Source: Deltaproteobacteria bacterium (lineage in GTDB: Bacteria; Desulfobacterota; DSM-4660; Desulfatiglandales; Desulfatiglandaceae). Taken from it: a stretch of 23,257 bases of DNA. Of the stretch, positions 16,701 through 22,302 are shown one piece after another (position 1 is the first letter of the stretch; every line of letters starts with the position of its first letter). The stretch covers positions 1-23,257 of the forward strand of contig DREN01000179.1 of the NCBI GenBank assembly GCA_011051075.1, in the 5' to 3' direction. Below the pieces are notes generated by a model, which had not been told where the DNA came from, made no database searches, and saw only the letters and a list, made by a program, of their open reading frames with translations. A program made the position numbers and the translations under genes.

Positions 16701-17031
16701 CCCTGAGGCTTTTGAATACGAGACTCCTCTCCCCAAAAGGGCCTTCTATGGAGAGCCTTGCCCTGACTCCGGGAACTTCAAAGTAGAAGCCGTCAAGGTC
16801 CCCGGCCGGGTGCATTGCGATTCCCTTTGCGATGACCTTCATAGGATCGAGGGAATAGGCCAGACTTTCAATGGTAAAGGTTGTTCCGGTTGCACGGGAA
16901 ACAGCGCCTTCCATAAGGGCCTTCACTGCGGTGGGATGGGTGTAATAGTAGATGATTACGCCGGCTGATGAAACCAGGAGGAGCAGTACAATCAGGCAAA
17001 TAATGAGAGCGATATTCCCTTTAGCCTTCAT
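13774..17031 (-). CDS. YdbH/AsmA-like intermembrane lipid transport protein
   Basis: This 1085-residue protein has one N-terminal membrane helix (residues 7-29) and a very long periplasmic part built of repeated beta-strand segments, such as GRVEARSIHLSVNHILRFNG and LKLRINGTIMKRGPAWDFDL. This layout is typical of AsmA-like bridge proteins. The C-terminal part has LSGATPVFRLNARWKNINLAEL and ISVKAVDNIAKIGGGQSPFVG, and ends with KEYFVKRGLFSGVDVVNQNP, as in YdbH-type members. Such proteins form hydrophobic grooves that carry phospholipid between the membranes. The 25-bp gap to the YdbL-like gene supports the YdbH assignment over AsmA, TamB or YhdP. The start ATG lies about 37 nt from a predicted transcript start. 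Confidence 0.8.
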   Translation of the reverse strand: MKAKGNIALIICLIVLLLLVSSAGVIIYYYTHPTAVKALMEGAVSRATGTTFTIESLAYSLDPMKVIAKGIAMHPAGDLDGFYFEVPGVRARLSIEGPFGERSLVFKSLRVEGFSCRVSKDLTRPGLEPGGRSLSFLGGFIRRAFALFLFRDIRFQEAELSGGTVSAQLGEQSLSVDQVHARLNSDHLIELSCAVRARWPSRKISLTVPCFSLETDRAISLVDPQMGYSVTIGQALLETPALRVGHISGRGRLIYHHGLQELTVEHLSLGLGELVRKNGSQQEPTLSGVHLETGGLINLRDGRVEARSIHLSVNHILRFNGRLDGTFHDERRLRLEVADCNLVPEDLLPLVSPRMAERFAFISLSGPINIQGTVDGLEEQGQWRWGCDLQALLKQNGLSCRTKKARFSGRVAGRVSVKGQVPNLEVTAIMRTDHALLSGGGIELKPFNASVSVSGIYPVYQLRDFHARIPRAKGSLGKGTFTVDDIELKIARGRINVANQAISLPEIRFSSSLLKNLLIWVKSDRGKRSAGLTGKKVGLIRSAAILGFLPSGWEFRGLESVQMEIESEKGRGASLTAELALQDLSLKNQDGSAAGEKISLRVKMDGSLDPAGLIIAGHTDLSIDRGEVLYDRFYFDLMEHPMSGSCKWSYHLDGPRVQLSDLRVALKDILKLRINGTIMKRGPAWDFDLASRVPKTPLGPLFHHLILEPFQTEKPFLKEISVGGAIAADLELTGTGTGWITKGLLRWHDGALSFTDQSVSLKGIHLSLPLWYQNYPKESPMERLRGTLSIRSMNLPMLPEQRLALSFHGDPDLLSVDSPTVLKVPGGEIRVGPVTIGGLYGSRPWVNINTSLLVDSVEVGPIAARLWNHPVPGTIRGRLNPVVYEKGTLKSTGAIRVDAFGGELTLSDIGVSDLSGATPVFRLNARWKNINLAELTADTTFGKIEGILNGYARNVEVSQGQPQRFDLLLETEERAGVPQRISVKAVDNIAKIGGGQSPFVGIAGLFSSLFKEFPYRKIGVHAVLVNDIFRLSGTIREGGKEYFVKRGLFSGVDVVNQNPDNRVSFKDMLRRIKRVTASESGPIIR

Positions 17032-17334
17032 TGTCCACCATGAACGGGTTGGGAAGAGTTGCGTCGTACGGTGCAGTGTAGCCCAGGAGTGGTTAGTTGT
17101 AAACCGTTGGAGATAAGGGACCTACCCTTGACTCGTGCCGCGCCTTCAGGTAGCCTGCCTTTATGGAATAAGGAACCACGGCCCTGGCCAAACAAGGGGC
17201 CTTTACCGGAAGCCAGGAGACCATATGGTAGTTTTACCCTTGGCGTCGGGGGCCTGTGCGCCGCGTAACATCGTGGACTTTGTCACCTTCGGAAAGGCAG
17301 GGAAGATAATGCCAGGACGCATGGAGGACCGGGG
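17032..17334. other. Divergent intergenic region between YdbH-like and SAM hydrolase genes
   Basis: It contains a good minus-strand promoter for the YdbH-like gene and, on the plus strand, a candidate TTGACT (17128..17133) with TAGCCT at 17-nt spacing (17151..17156), which is weak at the -10. Open frames crossing it lack protein-like composition. No RNA gene was recognised. Confidence 0.5.
17075..17103 (-). promoter_or_regulatory. Promoter of the YdbH-like/DUF1318 operon
   Basis: On the minus strand, -35 TTTACA (17103..17098, five of six) and -10 TACACT (17080..17075, four of six) are separated by 17 nt. The predicted transcript would start near 17068, with a short leader of about 37 nt before the ATG. 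Confidence 0.55.
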
Positions 17335-18144
17335 ATGAAGCGATCGGGTATCATCACCCTGCTCACCGATTTCGGTCTTGAAGACCCTTACGTGGCCATG
17401 ATGAAGGGGGTGATCCTGGCTGAAATTCCTGCGGCCCGTGTGGTGGACATGGGTCATCAGGTGAAGCCGGGGGCCGTTTCAAGGGCGGCAGCCATCATCC
17501 TGGAGACCTTCCCCTACTTTCCTGAAGGGACCGTCCATCTGGTTGTGGTTGATCCCGGGGTGGGGACCGAGAGACGGCCGATCATCGTGGAGGCCAGCTC
17601 CCACCTGTTTGTGGGACCTGATAACGGCGTCTTCTGGCCCCTCATACGCCTGAACGGGCAGTGCAGGATCGTTCAGATCACCGAAACCCGTTACTTCAGG
17701 GCTGAGGTGAGCCGGACCTTTCATGGCAGGGATATCTTTGCTCCGGTGGCGGCACACCTGTCCAGGGGGGCCGACCCCCTTGACATGGGACCGATCATCG
17801 CCGATCCGGTCCGGATTCAGGTGCCTGCTCCATACCGGAAGGGAGGGACCCTCTACGGGCATGTGATCAGGGTTGATCACTTCGGAAACCTGATAACCGA
17901 CATCCGTTTTCGGGAGATCAAGGACTTTGCAGGGGACCGTGGTCTGCTCATAAGGCTTGGGGATCTGGTTATCAAAGGCGTGCGCCAAACATATGCCGAT
18001 GCCCCCCAAGGCGAGGTCCTCTGCCTGTTCGGCAGCTCCGGTTATCTTGAGATCGCGGTAAACCAGGGCCGGGCCTCGGACCGGATCGGCCTTGATGAAG
18101 AGGAGATCATCGGATCAGAGGTCCGGGTGACCAAAGTTCTTTAA
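17335..18144 (+). CDS. S-adenosyl-L-methionine hydrolase (adenosine-forming), DUF62 family
   Basis: This 269-residue cytoplasmic enzyme belongs to the DUF62/chlorinase-fluorinase superfamily. Its ordinary members hydrolyse SAM to adenosine and methionine. Conserved parts are ITLLTDFGLEDPYVAMMKG, VVDPGVGTERR, FVGPDNGVFWPL, TFHGRDIFAPVAAHL and VDHFGNLITDI. The Asp-Arg-His triad described for archaeal SAM hydrolases fits Asp73, Arg80 and His130 by spacing. The specialised halogenases lack that triad, so a halogenase is unlikely. GGAGG lies 7 nt before the ATG, a strong start. Its last 30 bp overlap the 3' end of the HNH gene on the other strand. It stands alone as a plus-strand gene. Confidence 0.92.
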   Translation: MKRSGIITLLTDFGLEDPYVAMMKGVILAEIPAARVVDMGHQVKPGAVSRAAAIILETFPYFPEGTVHLVVVDPGVGTERRPIIVEASSHLFVGPDNGVFWPLIRLNGQCRIVQITETRYFRAEVSRTFHGRDIFAPVAAHLSRGADPLDMGPIIADPVRIQVPAPYRKGGTLYGHVIRVDHFGNLITDIRFREIKDFAGDRGLLIRLGDLVIKGVRQTYADAPQGEVLCLFGSSGYLEIAVNQGRASDRIGLDEEEIIGSEVRVTKVL

Positions 18145-18423
18145 GTACTCTTCCCACTCCACGGGCAGGAGGTACTTCTTCCTGCTGTTACACTCTTTGC
18201 AGGCCGGGACCAGGTTGCCTTTCCTGCTCTGTCCACCACGGGCAAGGGGTACCACATGGTCCATGGTCAGGTTCTCCCTGCCCACCTTTCGCCTGCAGTA
18301 ATGACAGATTCCTTTGTCTATCCTGCTGTTCCACCAGTTGGTACGCCGCAGCCTCCGGGCCTTTTCCTTTTCCCGTCTTATGTCCGCATCGCTGACGTCA
18401 GCAAATCCCAGGTCCATTGACAT
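18115..18423 (-). CDS. Small HNH endonuclease
   Basis: This protein of about 102 residues is built around one HNH domain. CHYC and later CKECN form the zinc-binding cysteine pairs. LTMDHVVPLARGGQSRKGNL contains the catalytic Asp-His, with the second Asn in GNLVPACKECNSRKK. A basic helix precedes the domain. I chose the ATG at 18423..18421, which shares one base with the TGA stop of the PlsC-fusion gene (TGATG), a classic reinitiation arrangement. A TTG one codon earlier is possible. Such small HNH proteins occur widely in bacteria, often outside phage or restriction loci, and the function is unknown. The 3' end overlaps the SAM hydrolase gene. Confidence 0.85.
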   Translation of the reverse strand: MSMDLGFADVSDADIRREKEKARRLRRTNWWNSRIDKGICHYCRRKVGRENLTMDHVVPLARGGQSRKGNLVPACKECNSRKKYLLPVEWEEYLKNFGHPDL

Positions 18424-20009
18424 CAATTCCCGTACTTCTCCTTGAGTACCCTTATGATCTCGTCGAGCCGCTCTTCTTCCTTGATGTGCTGATCACTGCC
18501 GGATTTGGGCGGAACCCTGACCTGTTCTTTTACGGCGTTAAAAAAGGATGTCTCCATGGGCACGTTTACCTTTATGGTGAGTACAAGGTAACGTTCGAGC
18601 CCCTCCTCTCCCATGGAGTAGTCTATCTCGTAGGGGTACCATCCGGAACCCACCTTTTTGTAGCTCTTGTACCGTACCACCACCATACCCTGGCCAGGGG
18701 AGCCGGGGGGCACGTAGGAAAACAGGATGGGGAGAAAGGTCTCCTTATGAATCAGAAGCCTCGGGCTTGCAGGTCCCATGTCTCCCACCCTGTAGGCGAT
18801 GAACCCGTCGATTCGGGTAAACGCCACGGACTCCAGATTAACACCCATCTGGACCAGGAAGGTAATCATTGAGTTCCGGTCAGTTCCAATCAAAAGCCGT
18901 CTGAAGGCGACATCAGGGTTTTTCCACAGCCCTGCGGCCCCCGGGGCGTCCTGCTCAACTTCTGGTGCCGGGACCGGTGAGGAGCCTGGTACCTGGCCCA
19001 TATCCTTGCCCTTCGGCCCGGAGGTGATCTCGGTGCGGCAGTATCCAGGGGACTTGATCCATACCCTCTCTCCAAAGACAAGGCCTGTATTCTCATCCCC
19101 AGGATCCAGGACATGGGTGGACTGGTCAATGAGCAATGTCTTGAACCTGGAAAAATTCGCCCCCATCTTGTCAATAAGCTGATCCACAGGCATAACATAG
19201 GCCGACGAGACCTCCGGGCCTCCCAGGAACAATGCGGTAATAAGGAGAACAACTCCAAGGGCCTTCTTCAAACCGCTTTCTGGGCGACCATCTGCCTCGG
19301 CCCCCTTCTTTTCCATTAACCTTAACATGGCCCCTCTCACCTGATCCATGAGCCGGGGGATCTCCCTTTTGGTACAGCCTTGAAGGGAGATGGGCTCCCC
19401 TACGGCCAGGCTGAAGGTTCCCTTCCTTATCCTGAGACTTCCCTTGGGTGCAATGCGATGGCTGCCGCTGATGGCCACTGGCACGATGTGGCAGCCTGAT
19501 TTGACGGCCAGACTGAACCCACCCTTCTTGAACTGCCCCAGCCTGCCGTCAGGACTCCGGGTTCCTTCGGGAAAGATGAGTACCGAGGCACCACTCCTTA
19601 TCCTCTGGGCGGCCTGGTTCATGCTCTTGACCGCCTTCCTGGGATCGCCCCTCTCTATTCCTATGTACCCGGCCCTTTTCATTGCAGGGCCAAAGACCGG
19701 GAGCTTCATAAGCTCCTGCTTCAGGATAAATTTGAAGTTCACCGGCAGAAAGGCAAGGAGTGCGAAAATATCGAAAAAGCTCTGGTGATTGGTCATATAG
19801 ATACGGGGCGCATCCGCCTCGGTATTCTCAAGGCCGTTCACCCTTACCCTGATACCGCACACCCTGAGAATAACCCTGGCCCACGGAGCAGCACACCGGA
19901 AATGCACAATCCTGCCGGTCCTGTCAAACGCGGAGATCAGGATGCCGTAGGCGCTCATGATTATTGTCCAGAGTGCGATAAAGACATTGAGCCACAGGTA
20001 TCTGATCAT
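18423..20009 (-). CDS. PlsC-type 1-acyl-glycerol-3-phosphate acyltransferase fused to an exported LolA-like domain
   Basis: The 528-residue product has two parts. The N-terminal part (about 1-235) is a PlsC acyltransferase: a membrane helix, motif I NHQSFFD (His75, Asp80), IGIERGD, and motif III FPEGTRS (146-152). It would make phosphatidic acid at the inner membrane. A second hydrophobic segment (249-270, ending VSSA) looks like a signal peptide or anchor and leads to a C-terminal region that resembles LolA-type lipoprotein-sorting proteins, with DQLIDKMGANFSRFKTLL and VWIKSPGYCRTEI. I chose the ATG at 20009 because AGGAGA lies 7 nt upstream; the ATG at 20045 has nothing comparable. An internal ATG at 19328 is preceded by GAGAGGGGCC and could yield the second part as a separate protein. 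The PlsC assignment is firm; the LolA-like call is moderate. Confidence 0.85.
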   Translation of the reverse strand: MIRYLWLNVFIALWTIIMSAYGILISAFDRTGRIVHFRCAAPWARVILRVCGIRVRVNGLENTEADAPRIYMTNHQSFFDIFALLAFLPVNFKFILKQELMKLPVFGPAMKRAGYIGIERGDPRKAVKSMNQAAQRIRSGASVLIFPEGTRSPDGRLGQFKKGGFSLAVKSGCHIVPVAISGSHRIAPKGSLRIRKGTFSLAVGEPISLQGCTKREIPRLMDQVRGAMLRLMEKKGAEADGRPESGLKKALGVVLLITALFLGGPEVSSAYVMPVDQLIDKMGANFSRFKTLLIDQSTHVLDPGDENTGLVFGERVWIKSPGYCRTEITSGPKGKDMGQVPGSSPVPAPEVEQDAPGAAGLWKNPDVAFRRLLIGTDRNSMITFLVQMGVNLESVAFTRIDGFIAYRVGDMGPASPRLLIHKETFLPILFSYVPPGSPGQGMVVVRYKSYKKVGSGWYPYEIDYSMGEEGLERYLVLTIKVNVPMETSFFNAVKEQVRVPPKSGSDQHIKEEERLDEIIRVLKEKYGN

Positions 20010-20072
20010 GACAGACTCTCCTTTGGACGGGCTGGCTTGGGCCACCCGGACCGGAACTGATGGGTTATGGCA

Positions 20073-20101
20073 ATAATCTCAACCACCCTCTGTTTTGTCA
20101 A
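20073..20101 (-). promoter_or_regulatory. Promoter of the PlsC-fusion/HNH operon
   Basis: On the minus strand, a perfect -35 TTGACA (20101..20096) is followed after 17 nt by GATTAT (20078..20073, four of six). The transcript would start near 20066, about 57 nt before the ATG at 20009. Confidence 0.5.
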
Positions 20102-20306
20102 GCTTGTACCGCTGATCTTTCTGCAGGAAGATTAGCAAGGGGAGGTTTTATGGAAAAGAGGGGCATACCTCTGACCGGACCCTGGTGTTCCTTGCAATAG
20201 GCGCTGGGATAGTGTAGGGTTTCTGTTGAATTAGGCACGGCCTTTTCCTTCTCCTGCGAGGGCTGATGGGGGAGGAAGAACTCCCGGGGGGATTGAAAGG
20301 GCCCAT

Positions 20307-20436
20307 GTATAGACTTCCAGATAAAGATTTTGGACTGCGTTATCGGTCGGAATCGTTGACGACGTACTATAGGTACGACTTATTACTCCGATTCCTCCCT
20401 CTGGCCTTGCCAAAATCATTATCTGAAACTCTATAG
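20307..20436 (+). repeat. Dispersed hairpin repeat, copy B (130 bp)
   Basis: This is the reverse complement of copy A at 12486..12612, with four substitutions and three extra bases. It keeps the same paired ends. Its terminal bases carry A-T where copy A has G-C, so pairing of the two ends is retained. The end that faces the EamA gene in copy A here faces the receiver-like gene, 30 bp from its start. There is no coding content. Confidence 0.85.
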
Positions 20437-20465
20437 ACATGCCCCTCATAAGGAAATGTGGGAAG

Positions 20466-21113
20466 ATGAAACCCCTGATCTGTTTTATTGATGATTCCGC
20501 ATTTGAGCACGATCTTGTGCGAAACGAGATCGCCCCCCTGGCCCCTGATCTTGAATTTGTTCAGGCCTGTACCTTTACTGAGGTTAGGGATCTTCTGGCC
20601 ATGAGGGTGCCGTCTCTTTTTCTTCTTGACCTGTGGGGGCAAGATGACAGCGTAACCGATCCCTCTCTTCCGTCAAAAGAGGAACTCAGGGCCAGAATCG
20701 CTAGGTTTCCCGACCTGGATCAGGTCTATGAAGGGCTTGACAGCTTTGAGGGTGATCTAAACAACGAGTTCCTCAAAAGGCTTTTTATGGTCGTAGACTG
20801 CTGGAGGAGACTCTTTCAGGACGCCTGCGACCAGATAGGGCAGAACCGCAAGTACGGTCTTTTTAACCTCAAAGAGGCGCGAATGCACTACCCCGGGGTT
20901 CCCGCGGTCTTCTATACCAGGAAGTCGCTGATCAACGATGCAGTGGCCCTTATCCGGGCCGGTGCCGACGGCCTGTTTATCAAACCTACCGGGCTCGACG
21001 ATGACCATACCCGTCGTCTTACCAGAGAGTACGCGCCCCTGCTCCTGAACGATCTGAGAGAGATTATTGCGCAGAGCACCACCAAAATTTTCGACCTGTG
21101 CGGTTGCCCTTAG
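20466..21113 (+). CDS. Atypical response-regulator receiver-domain protein with large internal insertion
   Basis: This 215-residue protein starts KPLICFIDDS, with the acidic pair Asp9/Asp10. It continues to LFLLDLWGQDD, with a candidate phospho-acceptor Asp55. Much later comes AVFYTRKSLINDAVALIRAG with Thr151, and then GLFIKPTG with Lys173. These four positions match the receiver active site, and the Thr-to-Lys spacing of 22 is normal. The Asp-to-Thr distance is 96 instead of about 30, so roughly 65 extra, mostly helical residues sit between strands 3 and 4. No output domain or DNA-binding motif follows, and no histidine kinase is nearby. I chose the ATG at 20466, just after GGGAAG; the ATG at 20439 lies against the repeat and lacks a ribosome-binding site. 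The fold call is from motifs only. Confidence 0.7.
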   Translation: MKPLICFIDDSAFEHDLVRNEIAPLAPDLEFVQACTFTEVRDLLAMRVPSLFLLDLWGQDDSVTDPSLPSKEELRARIARFPDLDQVYEGLDSFEGDLNNEFLKRLFMVVDCWRRLFQDACDQIGQNRKYGLFNLKEARMHYPGVPAVFYTRKSLINDAVALIRAGADGLFIKPTGLDDDHTRRLTREYAPLLLNDLREIIAQSTTKIFDLCGCP

Positions 21114-21333
21114 TCCGTGGGGGCCTCTTTTCCAAAGGACGCAACAAAATATTCCATCACGACATGGAACGTCCCCTTAGTTGGATTACAGCTTCGGAGC
21201 AGGCACGGACCCGTACATGCTCCAACCGAGACTCTCTCCTGGGGCTTTCCCGTAGCTTATTTCAAGCGCACTCTGCCGTCCCTATAAAATGAGATAAGGT
21301 TTTGCGTCCTTTGGAAAAGAGGCCCCCACGGAC
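21113..21333. repeat. 221-bp element with 32-bp perfect terminal inverted repeats
   Basis: The arms 21113..21144 and 21302..21333 are exact reverse complements (each includes GGGGGCCTCTTTTCC on one strand). They enclose 157 bp with no credible gene. The interior holds a further hairpin in which GGAGCA pairs with TGCTCC around ACGG/CCGT. The left arm begins on the last base of the receiver-like gene's TAG stop. It could be a MITE-like mobile element or a very long stem acting at the 3' end of that transcript. I see no clear target-site duplication. Confidence 0.75.
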
Positions 21334-21599
21334 GGGATAGATCCCCTATCCACAATGGCTGAAGTCTAACCGCACAGGACGGAGATTTTTGAGACCATCA
21401 ACCCCTGAATCCCCCTGTGCAGGGGACCCTTTAACGGTACAGAACAGGTCTTTCCGGCCACGGAAAACTTCCCCAACCCTGTCTTGACAAAGCTTTTTCT
21501 GATGCTTAACCTTTCGCTTAGTATTGAAATCAGAAAAGAATATGTTCCTGGTGCAGGTCTATAAACATAACCGTGTCCAGGAGCATGAATGAGGATAAG
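21114..21599. other. Intergenic region between receiver-like gene and grpE
   Basis: After the inverted-repeat element come two small hairpins: GGATAG/CTATCC at 21335..21351, and CCCCTG/CAGGGG at 21412..21425. A candidate promoter follows near 21484. No CIRCE operator (TTAGCACTC-N9-GAGTGCTAA) was found. A long minus-strand open frame running through here is antisense to grpE and not credible. Confidence 0.5.
21484..21512 (+). promoter_or_regulatory. Candidate grpE-dnaK promoter
   Basis: TTGACA (21484..21489) is a perfect -35. At 17-nt spacing lies TAACCT (21507..21512), a three-of-six -10. The -35 could also serve a heat-shock sigma factor (CTTGACA), but a matching CCCCAT-type -10 is not evident. 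Confidence 0.35.
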
Positions 21600-22175
21600 A
21601 TGAAGGATGAATCGGTAAACACTGCATCCGGGGAACATGAAGAGGTCCCTGCAGAGGAGGATCAGGGTAAACAGGAAAAAGCCCCCCCTGTTGAAAGAAT
21701 GACCAAGGCCGAACTCCTGAAAAAGGTTGAAGAGCTTCAGGAGGCCGCAGACAAGAATCTTGATCTGTATATGCGTTCTCAGGCGGAGATCGATAACCTG
21801 AAGAAGAGGTATCAGAAGGAGCATCAAAGCCTCATCAAGTTTGGAAACGAGTCCTTGATCAAGCAGCTCCTCCCGGTCATGGACAACCTGGAGCAGGCCA
21901 TCGCCCACTCGGAGAATGAAGACTCCATCGAGGCCATCCGGGAGGGTGTGGAACTCACCCTTAAGGGGCTCATGGATGTTCTCAAGAAGGCGGGGGTAGA
22001 GAGAATAGAGGCGGTCGGGACCGAGTTTGATCCCAATTTCCATGAGGCGGTGTCAGAGATAAACGACGACACAAAAGAACCAGGGACCGTAGCCAAAGAC
22101 CTTCAAAAGGGCTACACCCTGCATGGACGTCTTATTCGGCCTTCCATGGTGGTGGTAAACAGGAAGACACCGTAA
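21600..22175 (+). CDS. grpE: Nucleotide exchange factor GrpE
   Basis: GrpE drives ADP release from DnaK during protein folding in the cytoplasm. The product has a charged, low-complexity N-terminus and a long coiled coil (LLKKVEELQEAADKNLDLYM, then NLKKRYQKEHQSLIKFGNES). The compact C-terminal beta domain contains the family signature GVERIEAVGTEFDPNFHEAV and ends LHGRLIRPSMVVVN. I chose the ATG at 21600, 5 nt after GAGG. ATG at 21585 (with AGGAG only 1 nt away) and GTG at 21573 are in-frame alternatives that add 5 or 9 disordered residues. dnaK follows after 127 bp, the usual heat-shock order. hrcA is not present in the window. Confidence 0.95.
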   Translation: MKDESVNTASGEHEEVPAEEDQGKQEKAPPVERMTKAELLKKVEELQEAADKNLDLYMRSQAEIDNLKKRYQKEHQSLIKFGNESLIKQLLPVMDNLEQAIAHSENEDSIEAIREGVELTLKGLMDVLKKAGVERIEAVGTEFDPNFHEAVSEINDDTKEPGTVAKDLQKGYTLHGRLIRPSMVVVNRKTP

Positions 22176-22302
22176 CCTTAAGACGGGAAGGCACCCGGAG
22201 GGGGGGACGAAAGTTTAGTTACCGAATTTTTTCATTACAAGCAAATACTTCAGAATTTATTAAGTTTCAAGAACATCTTCAGATATCAGGAGGCAATAGG
22301 GT

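Larger units (their letters stand above)
20010..20465. other. Divergent intergenic region holding repeat copy B
   Basis: This 456-bp stretch lies between the PlsC-fusion gene (minus) and the receiver-like gene (plus). It contains the PlsC promoter, about 200 bp with no recognisable signal apart from short inverted repeats, and then repeat copy B. An open frame on the minus strand (20231..20449) mostly reads the repeat and is not credible. Confidence 0.6.

Noticed and set aside
17335..18144. Fluorinase or chlorinase instead of SAM hydrolase
   Set aside because: The Asp-Arg-His triad typical of hydrolases fits by spacing, and there is no halometabolite gene context.
20231..20449. 72-codon minus-strand frame, similar to one at 12452..12688
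   Set aside because: The similarity between the two peptides comes from the shared DNA repeat, not from a protein family.
21366..22043. 225-codon open frame on the minus strand
   Set aside because: It is antisense to grpE; the hydrophobic translation is the mirror of GrpE's charged helices.
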